Shown here: positions 1 to 7,702 of the stretch, in pieces | Layout of the letters: each line of letters starts with the position of its first letter | How positions within the stretch are numbered: the first letter of the stretch is position 1 | From: Firmicutes bacterium UBA5227 | Lineage (GTDB): Bacteria > Bacillota > Clostridia > Tissierellales > Sedimentibacteraceae | NCBI GenBank assembly: GCA_002409285.1 | Contig: DHUT01000052.1 | Span: forward strand, 1 to 59,805 | Direction: 5' to 3' | DNA: 59,805 nt | Program-made: the position numbers and the translations under genes | Notes under the pieces: model-generated | What the model was told of the DNA's origin: nothing | What the model saw: the letters and a program-made list of their open reading frames with translations, nothing else | Database searches by the model: none

Positions 1-16
1 ATGGGGTTAGGGCATA

Positions 17-303
17 CAAAAACTCCTCCATCCCTGGAAAAGGGACGAAGGAGTTTAATTCGCGGTACCACCCTAATTAGCATATACTTACATACAGGCT
101 CACTCAAAAGACACAATCATGTCTTTGCCGCTTTATCGCTCGGTTGCGTCTGAGCCTACTCTTGCACTTTTTGCATTTGCAATTTGGGTCAAAAGCTCAA
201 GGATGTTCTTCGTTTAAAACCATTGTAATAGACTCTCACCACCGCTATCTCTCTGTAACATAAAATCTTAAAGTACTCTTCCCATCATCGCTGTTTATTG
301 TTT
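17..303 (-). promoter_or_regulatory. T-box riboswitch leader (probable Asn specifier) for a gene beyond the left edge
   Basis: Read on the minus strand this has the T-box landmarks in order: an AGTA specifier-loop strand, the AGAGAG and GGTGGTG Stem I motifs, the conserved 14-nt antiterminator core AGGGTGGTACCGCG (plus 61-74), then an intrinsic terminator (plus about 20-56) with a T-run. T-boxes sense uncharged tRNA and control synthetase, biosynthesis or transport genes. Aligning the specifier strand to the proline T-box at 33395-33610 puts the codon AAC (Asn) at plus 205-207; there is one extra base in the loop, so the codon is tentative. The controlled gene is off the window. Confidence 0.9.
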
Positions 304-309
304 TAAATA

Positions 310-337
310 ATTATATTTGTTTTTTAAAATTTGTCAA
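310..337 (-). promoter_or_regulatory. sigma-A promoter of the left-edge T-box transcript
   Basis: On the minus strand a TTGACA box (332-337) and TATAAT (310-315) are separated by 16 nt. The predicted start near 303 coincides with the beginning of the T-box fold. Confidence 0.8.
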
Positions 338-489
338 CAGCTTTTTACTGTTTATTTATAACAATTTCTTAATAACATTACTATTTTTAGAAAATTCTTT
401 ATTGTACAGTACTGATTTCACCGTAATCAATAATTATATCGGGGACTTGGTTTTATTATTATAAGCTTATATTAAGCTGTAGTTTTATG

Positions 490-1638
490 CTAAGATATCA
501 TTTCTAAAAATGCTTCTAATCTTGTTTGAATTTGACCGCTGTCCGATGAAGAAAAATCAGTGTCAATACGAATATACGGAATATTAAGCTCATCTTTTAT
601 AAATCTTTCCGTTGTATGAGCTTCAATGGCAAATGTGTGACAGGCAAAAAGAACCATTTCAATAACGCCGTCTACTTTGTATTCCTCAATTACCGCTTTC
701 ATATCTTTCAGCCTCCCATTATTGGGAGTCATAACAGAACAGTTAATTTTCAGATATTTTTCCGCCAAAGCTTCATAAGGATCTTTGGTTTCATCTACGG
801 GAATACGCTGGGTTCTCGGACCGGCACAGCTATCTAACACGACAATATCTGCACCTAAATCCTCAACTTTTTTTATGATTTTTTCACGTACTCCAGTATG
901 AGGACATCCGGTCAGCATAAGCCTTGGCCTGGGTTTTTTATCTGAATCCTGAGGTTTGTAATCAGATAAAAACTCACGGGTCTTTGATTCTAAATATTCA
1001 ACAATATCATCATCTGTGAAGTGAAAATCCGTTGCTTCAATAACAGTGCTCAGCTCATAGCCCGATATGGGTGACGGAACTAACTTTGTTACCTCATAGG
1101 CATTTAAAATTGCCCTGCGTATTCTGTTTCTCTCAACAATAGCTTCATGAAGCTTTTCCTCTGTAATTTCGGTATTGAAGAAATCTCCTATATATTTCGC
1201 CGTCTGTCTGATTTGTTCAGTCCATTCCTGAAGAGCAAGAGGACCATTCTGACCCTGGGGCAGGTGCATCACGTGTACAGGCTTTATTTCATTTAGCAAT
1301 TCATACATTTTCTTTTTCCCATCACAAGTCGTCTCAGCTAAAATCATATCGGAAAAATAAAAATACGGACACCTGTCTGTTGCTGCAAGCCCATAGCTTG
1401 ATTTTATCAACGGACATAATGTTTTTGGAAGTACCGCTTCTGCCTCCGGAATTCCCAGCTCGCTGTTGCCGCATAAGCTGACAGATACAGCCCCTGCTGC
1501 CATTATGAGTTCAACAGGAGTATAGGTACAAAACGTGCCTACAACTTTTTTACCTTTTTCTTTCTCTTCCATTAACGCTATAAATCCTTTTTTTCGTTTT
1601 TCATCAAATGTTTCAAAATTCTCAGGAAGCTTAACCAT
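490..1638 (-). CDS. 2-hydroxyacyl-CoA dehydratase family protein (HgdB/double-cubane type)
   Basis: A 382-residue member of the COG1775 family, which contains the D subunits of 2-hydroxyacyl-CoA dehydratases and the double-cubane [8Fe-9S] proteins. It opens with the characteristic segment VGTFCTYTPVELIMAAGA and keeps scattered Cys residues (CPL, CPYFYF, CPHTG, DSCAGP, FACHTF) suited to binding an Fe-S cluster. A full dehydratase needs two such subunits plus an ATPase activator; neither partner is here, so a single-gene double-cubane-like reductase is more likely than a classical dehydratase. I chose ATG at 1638 because an upstream GTG (1647) lies inside the Shine-Dalgarno sequence AGAAGGTG. 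It ends an operon with the ABC importer 1675-4554, 36 nt after the binding-protein gene. The substrate is unknown. Confidence 0.85.
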   Translation of the reverse strand: MVKLPENFETFDEKRKKGFIALMEEKEKGKKVVGTFCTYTPVELIMAAGAVSVSLCGNSELGIPEAEAVLPKTLCPLIKSSYGLAATDRCPYFYFSDMILAETTCDGKKKMYELLNEIKPVHVMHLPQGQNGPLALQEWTEQIRQTAKYIGDFFNTEITEEKLHEAIVERNRIRRAILNAYEVTKLVPSPISGYELSTVIEATDFHFTDDDIVEYLESKTREFLSDYKPQDSDKKPRPRLMLTGCPHTGVREKIIKKVEDLGADIVVLDSCAGPRTQRIPVDETKDPYEALAEKYLKINCSVMTPNNGRLKDMKAVIEEYKVDGVIEMVLFACHTFAIEAHTTERFIKDELNIPYIRIDTDFSSSDSGQIQTRLEAFLEMIS

Positions 1639-1674
1639 TATATGCACCTTCTTTAAATATTAAAGTATCAGTTA

Positions 1675-2754
1675 CTATTTGTTGCCTTCTATTTCAACAC
1701 CTTTAAGCAGAGGATTCCAGATAACAGCCAAAGTTTTTTCTGTATCAAGACTTGCATCAATTAAACCAAAGCTTTTGTAGTCATTTATTATGTTTGTTAA
1801 AGTTTTTTCTGTATCCTCATCCGAAATCTTAAAGTTATAGGATTCCATCATTCTTACAGACTGGTCAAAATCTCCTGTGGCCCAGTCATTATCAAATAAA
1901 ACCTGTGTAGCTTCAGCTTTGTTTTCTTCGATCCAGTATGCTGCCTGCTTAATGGCAAGAGTAATTTTTTTAGCTGTAATCGGATTTTCTTTTACAAACT
2001 CCTTATTTAGTGCGTGTATACAGCAAGGTTCATTTTTGAAATCTTCATCCCATGTAAGGGAGCGAATGGCTTTCAGCGTTCCGTCCTTAACAAATTTTTC
2101 TGCAAACTGGTCTGTAAGAATTCCTCCCTGTATTTCTCCATTCTGCATTGCCAGAACAACGGCACTGGTTTCAACAGGTTTAAAGTTCACTGTGTTCGGG
2201 TCAATATCGTCATGATTGAAAAACCTTAACGCTATGTTATGGTCTGAGCCTCCGATTCCGTTGGGAATAGCCACTGTATTATTTACAAGATCACTTGTGG
2301 AGTTTATATCCGAATCATTAAGAACATATAAAGATTTACACCCAGTATGTGCTCCTGTTGTAAATACAGCATTTACTCCATTTACTGCAGGAACTAAAAA
2401 CTCTGCAATATGGGTTGTATATACCTGAACCTGATTTGTGCCTAAGGAATCAATTCCTGACTGCACTTTGACAATTTCCGCTTTTATACCATTTTGCTCA
2501 TAGAATCCTTTTACAAGTGCAACCGCCGGCGATGATGTACAAAGCCCGCCATTATATCCGATTTTTATTGTCTGACCATATGCAGGCTCTAATTTCCATG
2601 CTTCTTCTTCAGATAATTCTGACTGCTGCTGAGTATCAGGCTCTGCGGCAGCACCGTCTCCTGCTGGAGCACCGGCTTGTCCGCTCTGTGCACAACCTGT
2701 CAATAGTGCAAATATGCATATAATTGATGTTAATAAAGTTACAAATTTTTTCAT
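1675..2754 (-). CDS. ABC transporter substrate-binding lipoprotein (SsuA/TauA/NMT1-like)
   Basis: This 359-residue protein begins with a lipoprotein signal peptide ending in the lipobox LLTGC, so it should be processed at Cys21 and tethered outside the membrane. A low-complexity linker of Gly, Ala and Glu follows. The mature part starts with IKIGYNGGLCTSSPAVALVK, the beta-strand and loop that open type II periplasmic binding proteins of the nitrate/sulfonate/taurine/thiamine-precursor group. ATPase and permease genes lie directly upstream in the same operon. The family uses varied ligands (alkanesulfonates, aromatic acids, pyrimidines), and the sequence alone does not decide which. The Shine-Dalgarno AGAGGAG stands before the ATG. 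Confidence 0.88.
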   Translation of the reverse strand: MKKFVTLLTSIICIFALLTGCAQSGQAGAPAGDGAAAEPDTQQQSELSEEEAWKLEPAYGQTIKIGYNGGLCTSSPAVALVKGFYEQNGIKAEIVKVQSGIDSLGTNQVQVYTTHIAEFLVPAVNGVNAVFTTGAHTGCKSLYVLNDSDINSTSDLVNNTVAIPNGIGGSDHNIALRFFNHDDIDPNTVNFKPVETSAVVLAMQNGEIQGGILTDQFAEKFVKDGTLKAIRSLTWDEDFKNEPCCIHALNKEFVKENPITAKKITLAIKQAAYWIEENKAEATQVLFDNDWATGDFDQSVRMMESYNFKISDEDTEKTLTNIINDYKSFGLIDASLDTEKTLAVIWNPLLKGVEIEGNK

Positions 2755-2773
2755 TTATTTTTCTCCTCTTTTT

Positions 2774-3541
2774 TCATGCTTCTTTTTTTCCAAAGTCTAA
2801 CATACCCAGTATTTCCCTCCGATAAGACACAAAATTATCACTTAGTCTGTTTCTTGGATATTCTAAATTAATGTCTATACATTCTCGAATTCTTCCCGGA
2901 CGTGGTGCCATCACTATTACCCTGTTGCTCATGTATATGGCCTCATCCACATCATGAGTGACCATTACAGTAATCTGACTGTTTTCTCTCCACATGTTTA
3001 ACAGTTCGTCCTGCATATTCATCCTTGTAAATGCGTCCAATGCCCCCAAAGGCTCGTCCAGCAAGCAAACCCGCGGTTTATTTATCATTGTCCTTATTAA
3101 CGAAACACGCTGTGCCATACCTCCGGATAACTGATGAGGATATGAATCCTTAAATTCATCTAACCCAACCTTCGAAATAAGCCGGTCAACCTCGTCCTTT
3201 TCATCATTATATTTCTTCTGAACCTTTAAACTGTATGCTACATTTTCCCTGACCGTAAGCCATGGAAACAATGTGGGCTTTTGAAATACCATCCCTCTGT
3301 CAGGGTTAGCTCCCTCAACCTTTTCTTTATCAAGCTTAATCTCACCTGTGGTAGGATAAATAAGCCCTGCAATCAGCCTTAATAATGTGGATTTTCCACA
3401 TCCGCTGGGTCCTACCACACTGACAAATTCACCCTGCCTCACCGTTAAATTAATACTGTCCAGGGCATGAGTAATTGCATCAGCATCTGTTCTTGCAAAG
3501 CTCTTAGATACATTATCAAGAACTAAAATACTTTCTGTCAT
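2774..3541 (-). CDS. ABC transporter ATP-binding protein (SsuB/TauB-like)
   Basis: A 255-residue ATPase with all nucleotide-binding motifs: Walker A GPSGCGKST, signature LSGGMAQR, Walker B VCLLDEPLGALD, and the switch His in MVTHDVDEAI. It powers the importer formed with the permease and lipoprotein on either side. The reading frame is open further upstream to an ATG at 3565, but that stretch contains the strong ribosome-binding site AGGAGGGAG. I therefore start at the ATG at 3541, whose A is shared with the permease stop (TAATG), implying translational coupling. The family fits importers of nitrate, sulfonate or taurine type. Confidence 0.92.
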   Translation of the reverse strand: MTESILVLDNVSKSFARTDADAITHALDSINLTVRQGEFVSVVGPSGCGKSTLLRLIAGLIYPTTGEIKLDKEKVEGANPDRGMVFQKPTLFPWLTVRENVAYSLKVQKKYNDEKDEVDRLISKVGLDEFKDSYPHQLSGGMAQRVSLIRTMINKPRVCLLDEPLGALDAFTRMNMQDELLNMWRENSQITVMVTHDVDEAIYMSNRVIVMAPRPGRIRECIDINLEYPRNRLSDNFVSYRREILGMLDFGKKEA

Positions 3542-4554
3542 TATTGAACAACTCCCTCCTGCCATTTAAGTATGTGTTTTTTTACTATAGCCAAAACCTT
3601 ATTGACTACAATAAATATTAAACAAATCAGTATTATGGCACCATACATCTTGCTGAATTCTGCCCATGATTTCTGCCAATTTATATACCAGCCGAGACCT
3701 GATTCAACTCCTAACATTTCTGCAACCATTAAAGATGTACATGCTGAACTCATTCCCTGTGTAAGCCCCTGAAGTATGTTAGGCATTGCATATGGAATTG
3801 CAATACCAAAAATAAGCTGCCTCGAGGTTGCACCAAGTGTCTTTGCAGCATCAAAATAATCAGCCTCAACACTGCTTATTCCTGTAATAGTTGCAATAGT
3901 AACTGAAAACCATACTCCCAAGGCAATAATAAACACAGCTCCTTTAAACAACGAAGCCATAATTACCATTACAATAGGAATCCAGGTAGTTGACGGAATC
4001 GGACCTAAAAGCTTAATAAAGGGTGATACCCAGTAATTGATTTTCTTGCTGTACCCACAGGCAATCCCAGTGATTAATCCAAGTATTGCTCCGGAAAAAT
4101 AGCCTGTAAATAAAAGAATTAATGAATTTTTAGCACAGTCTGACAGGTATCTCCAATCAGAAATCATAGCATTTAGCACGCGGTCTGCCCACGGAAAATA
4201 CGGTAGCATCAGAGTTCCTGTTTTTAATGTTAAAAAATCATAAACTGTCAGCAAAATAAAAACAAAAGAGTAAAAAGGTGCTTTATACCTTAATTTATTA
4301 AAAACCGTTTTACTTTTAAATGACACAATAAATGCTGCCAAAAATAATGAAATTATAATACCTATAAATACACCATAAACATTTGTATTTGTATTAATCT
4401 CATAATTTGGCAGCAGATAATACTCCAGCAGGCAAAATGCACCTGCTAAAACAGGTAAAAAACAGACAACATAATCGACTAAAATGTCTGCCTTTGTTTT
4501 TGGAGCTCTTTCCATCTCCATCAATTCCTGCTTTGTTAAAATTTGAAGCTCCAT
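3541..4554 (-). CDS. ABC transporter permease (SsuC/TauC-like)
   Basis: A 337-residue polytopic membrane protein. Several hydrophobic helices in the first 120 residues precede the binding-protein-dependent transport domain, which contains an EAA-like loop (DAAKTLGATSRQLIFGIAIP) that docks on the ATPase. The N-terminal extension of about 110 residues, including extra helices, makes it longer than the usual 250-270 residues of SsuC-type permeases. It is the first gene of the operon and has a strong Shine-Dalgarno AAAGGAGG. Its stop overlaps the ATPase start by one base. Confidence 0.9.
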   Translation of the reverse strand: MELQILTKQELMEMERAPKTKADILVDYVVCFLPVLAGAFCLLEYYLLPNYEINTNTNVYGVFIGIIISLFLAAFIVSFKSKTVFNKLRYKAPFYSFVFILLTVYDFLTLKTGTLMLPYFPWADRVLNAMISDWRYLSDCAKNSLILLFTGYFSGAILGLITGIACGYSKKINYWVSPFIKLLGPIPSTTWIPIVMVIMASLFKGAVFIIALGVWFSVTIATITGISSVEADYFDAAKTLGATSRQLIFGIAIPYAMPNILQGLTQGMSSACTSLMVAEMLGVESGLGWYINWQKSWAEFSKMYGAIILICLIFIVVNKVLAIVKKHILKWQEGVVQ

Positions 4555-4603
4555 AAAAAGTTCCTCCTTTCCTAAAACATTGCTCCCTTGACTAACCCTT
4601 CCT

Positions 4604-4633
4604 ATTATAATGTACTCGACTATATTTTAACAA
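4604..4633 (-). promoter_or_regulatory. probable promoter of the ABC importer operon
   Basis: On the minus strand TTGTTA (4628-4633) and TATAAT (4604-4609) are 18 nt apart, about 50 nt before the permease ATG. I see no riboswitch fold in the short leader. Confidence 0.6.
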
Positions 4634-4776
4634 ATAGAAGTTTTTTATTGATATCTCTGACTCCATAATTTTTTATAATATCAAACGCTTCACCGTGCGA
4701 ATATTATTACATCTTACAGAATTTACATTGTTATATAAAAAACATTTGATAATCATAAAAAACAAAGTATAAATAA

Positions 4777-4959
4777 TTGGATGTTATAATGGAACAACAT
4801 TCAGGAAAAAAACTTTCATTGTTTGAATTTGATAATTTAATAATTAAAGATGAAAACAAATATGAACTGATTGATGTAATTGTTTTAATGTCTCCAAGGA
4901 GTACTATCAAACATCAGGAAATTATGGGCACTGCTACCACCATATTGGGAAATCAGTAA
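4777..4959 (+). pseudogene. remnant of a Uma2-family (DUF820) nuclease-fold gene
   Basis: This 60-codon reading frame contains the N-terminal hallmark of Uma2 proteins, a PD-(D/E)XK-fold family usually near 190 residues: a YELID motif followed by LMSPRSTIKHQEI. The frame then stops, and the rest of the fold, including the expected catalytic Asp/Glu region, is absent downstream. The usual Gly of the YELIDG motif is also missing. There is no convincing ribosome-binding site. I read it as a degraded copy; Uma2 genes occur as multicopy families in many genomes. The surrounding 4555-5008 region holds nothing else apart from the operon promoter. Confidence 0.6.
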
Positions 4960-5008
4960 ATTTTGGGGTTGACTTATGACTTATAAAATTTACATCGAAA
5001 AGAAAGCG

Positions 5009-6085
5009 TTAAAATTCGTCCAGGTTGTGTTCCACATACTTCATATTATTATCCTTATCCTTAAAAATCAGCAGCTTTTTTGTTCTGTCATAAAGCAGAA
5101 CATCCATATATTCATATTCTTCGGTATCTATGGTATAAAACAGTGCAATTAAATCTCCGTCCTGGGGAGTAATGGGGTGTTTATTAAAAAATTTGTGGTA
5201 AAACTCCCTTTCTTCTTCAGTTGGATTGTAATTCTGCGGAAACAGCATTGCATCGAACAGAAGCCCGGCGTTACTCACGTCTCTGAAATTACTGTCTTCT
5301 CCAACATAATTCACATCATACCACTGGGCAGAAAAATACTTTCTTTTTGATTTATCAAAATCTCTGAATTCTTTCATGGTTCCCGACAACTTGCTTAAAA
5401 GAGACTCTGAATTATACTTGACTGTATGTATACCAACACGTCGCTCATGTGCAAAATCTTTCTCTACCCATACTAATCTGCCGGTATATCTTTTATTATT
5501 TAAGTAATCAACCCACACTCTGTATTCCAAATCAGAATATGGCTCATTAATTTTTTGACTCCTCAAATTTTGTACCTCTTCATAAATTGTGTTCATGTAA
5601 GAACTGCTTTCCTTAAGCAGCAGGCTACGACTTTGACCGCTGCTGCCATATTCATTTCCTACCATCAACGAATCATTAGAAAAAATATGAATTTCCGTCG
5701 GAAGAAATTTGTTTTTACCGTCCAGACTCTCTATTGGTTTGCTTAGCTGATGATATAAATAACTGCTGTGAAGAAAGAACATTACATTAAGTACGGCTAT
5801 TGCAATAACAGTAGTTATCACGGTTTTCTTCAAAGTACGGATGCTTTTCTTATTATATACAGAGTATATGGCAAATCCAAGGAGCCCTCCTGCTGCTGCA
5901 CAAATAAGGTCTGGATAAAACCCGGGTAAAAAAATATCCGGTACAACAGGGCTGAAAGACAGCATAACTCTGTATAACAGGTTTTCCAAACGTCCTTTAA
6001 GCACCAGCCCTGCTAAAACTCCTGCTATTACTGCAAATATCCAGTCTATGTTTAACATTTTTACATATGCTTTTAATCTTTCCAT
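5009..6085 (-). CDS. membrane protein of unknown function in an ECF sigma operon
   Basis: I do not recognise this 358-residue protein. It has three hydrophobic helices near residues 12-30, 50-75 and 85-105, followed by about 250 mostly polar residues likely to lie outside the membrane. The soluble part is rich in Tyr, Lys and Asp and has no obvious catalytic motif. Its gene follows the anti-sigma gene by 11 nt and is the last of a three-gene unit. By position it may be a second regulator, a target of the sigma factor or a sensor of the signal that releases it. Confidence 0.7.
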   Translation of the reverse strand: MERLKAYVKMLNIDWIFAVIAGVLAGLVLKGRLENLLYRVMLSFSPVVPDIFLPGFYPDLICAAAGGLLGFAIYSVYNKKSIRTLKKTVITTVIAIAVLNVMFFLHSSYLYHQLSKPIESLDGKNKFLPTEIHIFSNDSLMVGNEYGSSGQSRSLLLKESSSYMNTIYEEVQNLRSQKINEPYSDLEYRVWVDYLNNKRYTGRLVWVEKDFAHERRVGIHTVKYNSESLLSKLSGTMKEFRDFDKSKRKYFSAQWYDVNYVGEDSNFRDVSNAGLLFDAMLFPQNYNPTEEEREFYHKFFNKHPITPQDGDLIALFYTIDTEEYEYMDVLLYDRTKKLLIFKDKDNNMKYVEHNLDEF

Positions 6086-6096
6086 GTCTTCCTCCC

Positions 6097-7044
6097 TTAT
6101 TCTTTTATATTTATGCAGGTGTCTACAAAATTCTGAGGCACTTCGTAAACATCTCCGTTGTCAAGATAGAGCAGGTTATTTTGTACGTCAAGCATTGCCT
6201 TTACTTCAAAATGCCATTTCCCCAAAATAGTTACAGGCATCATATTGCTGTAGTCCCCTCCTGCTAAATTCACATCTGTTTTTTTGCTTTTATTTAACCC
6301 GTTCACAAGGTTTTCAAATTCCCTGCCGTACCTGTCATGGTATACTCCTGTTGAGCCGTCATATACTGTACCGTTTGAAGAAGTAGATATCATAAAGCCT
6401 GAAATATCTTCAAACTGGTAGGATGCATCCGATACATAATGATATGTTCCAAATAAAAGTCCCACACACAAAATCGCTGCAACAACCCACTTTGATATAA
6501 AAACAATGAATTTTTTCAGGGTAAGTATATTTTTATCTCCTGTTATATAGCCTATGCCGCCGTAAATACAGCCTCCTATAATGCATGGCAGCACCCGCTC
6601 GGCAACGGCATTAAGTATCCAGAATTTTAAAAATATACTGCTATGCATGTAACCCATATATCCCATATAGTCGTATGAAAATATGTTTATAACCTCAGGG
6701 CGTATATACAGCATTACCATCTCCATTATTTTGTAGGGAACTGATAATAATAGTTTGAGAATAAAAATATTCTGCTCTGTGTATCTATAGGAAAAAAAGC
6801 CCATAACCATGCCTATTATACTGAAGATAAGTATCCTCTTCGCCTCTTTTTTCTTTTCAAGAACCTTCTTCAACAGGTTTGTATTTTCATCTATCGCAGT
6901 TTCCTTTGGCAGTTCAATACTTTGCGTAGTGGTATCCAAAAGCTTCCTGCATTCCTCGCAATTTGAAATATGCTCCTCAACCTCAACAATTTTTGCAAAA
7001 TTATCACAATACCACTGGGTCTTTTCTTTAAATTCACATGACAT
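6097..7044 (-). CDS. membrane anti-sigma factor with zinc-binding HxxxCxxC motif
   Basis: The 315-residue product carries a cytoplasmic anti-sigma domain at its N terminus with the zf-HC2/ZAS motif EEHISNCEECRKLL. Four or so hydrophobic helices follow (about residues 65-200) and then an extracytoplasmic tail of about 90 residues. It should hold the ECF sigma factor encoded just upstream at the membrane. I start at ATG 7044, preceded by GGGAGGAAG; this start lies inside the end of the sigma gene, so the two are translationally coupled. The longer frame from 7095 has no ribosome-binding site. Confidence 0.8.
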   Translation of the reverse strand: MSCEFKEKTQWYCDNFAKIVEVEEHISNCEECRKLLDTTTQSIELPKETAIDENTNLLKKVLEKKKEAKRILIFSIIGMVMGFFSYRYTEQNIFILKLLLSVPYKIMEMVMLYIRPEVINIFSYDYMGYMGYMHSSIFLKFWILNAVAERVLPCIIGGCIYGGIGYITGDKNILTLKKFIVFISKWVVAAILCVGLLFGTYHYVSDASYQFEDISGFMISTSSNGTVYDGSTGVYHDRYGREFENLVNGLNKSKKTDVNLAGGDYSNMMPVTILGKWHFEVKAMLDVQNNLLYLDNGDVYEVPQNFVDTCINIKE

Positions 7045-7543
7045 TATCGCTTCCTCCCAACTCTGAATATATTTGTTTGAATTTCTGCCTTGCACGAAAC
7101 AACGTAATTTTTACATTTGAAAGGGTGAAATCCATGACTTTGGCTATTTCATCATAAGACAGCCCCTCCTGGTCTCTTAAAATTATAATCGTTCTGTAAT
7201 TTTCGGGCAAACCCCTTAACGCCTCAATTATTAATCGTCCCTTATCCCTGTTTATGGCATGCTGTTCAGGATCCTGTGTGTAATCCATAATTGTTACCTC
7301 CTCAACAGGAAGCAAATCCGAATTGTTCTTTCTCACATAATTTATGTACGTGTTGCGGGCAATTTTTAAAATCCAGGTTTTTAAGCTGCTTTCTCCTTTA
7401 AAATGTTTAATTCCGGAATAAACTTTTAAGAACACATCCTGAGAAATATCTTCGGCAAGAAAATGATCATATGTTAAATGATACAGGTATGTATAAACTG
7501 TGTTTTTATAATTTTCATATACAATTTCAAACTCTTCCTTCAA
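7034..7543 (-). CDS. ECF-family RNA polymerase sigma factor
   Basis: A 169-residue sigma-70 family protein of ECF size. Region 2 (about residues 8-75) contains the -10 recognition segment DISQDVFLKVYSGI, and region 4 (about 110-160) a helix-turn-helix in LSYDEIAKVMDFTLSNVK. The neighbouring zinc-motif anti-sigma gene overlaps its 3' end. The start is an unusual TTG at 7543, placed 11 nt after GGAGG; the two ATGs just upstream run into a stop. A candidate autoregulatory promoter lies at 7583-7611. Confidence 0.9.
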   Translation of the reverse strand: MKEEFEIVYENYKNTVYTYLYHLTYDHFLAEDISQDVFLKVYSGIKHFKGESSLKTWILKIARNTYINYVRKNNSDLLPVEEVTIMDYTQDPEQHAINRDKGRLIIEALRGLPENYRTIIILRDQEGLSYDEIAKVMDFTLSNVKITLFRARQKFKQIYSELGGSDNVM

Positions 7544-7582
7544 CTTTCCATCATCCTCCGCCCTGAAAATAGTCTCTAACCT

Positions 7583-7611
7583 ATAGACAATAATAACACA
7601 TAAAGGTTACA
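7583..7611 (-). promoter_or_regulatory. candidate ECF-type autoregulatory promoter
   Basis: On the minus strand TGTAAC (7606-7611) and GTCTAT (7583-7588) are separated by 17 nt. A TGTAAC-like -35 box with a GTC-type -10 box at this spacing resembles ECF promoters such as those of Bacillus SigX/SigW, and it stands 40 nt before the sigma gene. No good sigma-A promoter is visible here. Confidence 0.6.
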
Positions 7612-7642
7612 GTTTATTTTAAAATTATTAAAAAAAGCACAT

Positions 7643-7685
7643 AAAAAAGCGATACTGAAATTGATATAGCAATCCCACGTATCGC
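7643..7685 (-). terminator. intrinsic terminator of the ctsR operon
   Basis: A 7-bp stem GCGATAC/GTATCGC (7649-7655 with 7679-7685) is followed on the minus strand by six T residues, 18 nt after the clpC stop. Confidence 0.75.
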
Positions 7686-7702
7686 CTATAAATTTTTAAT
7701 GA

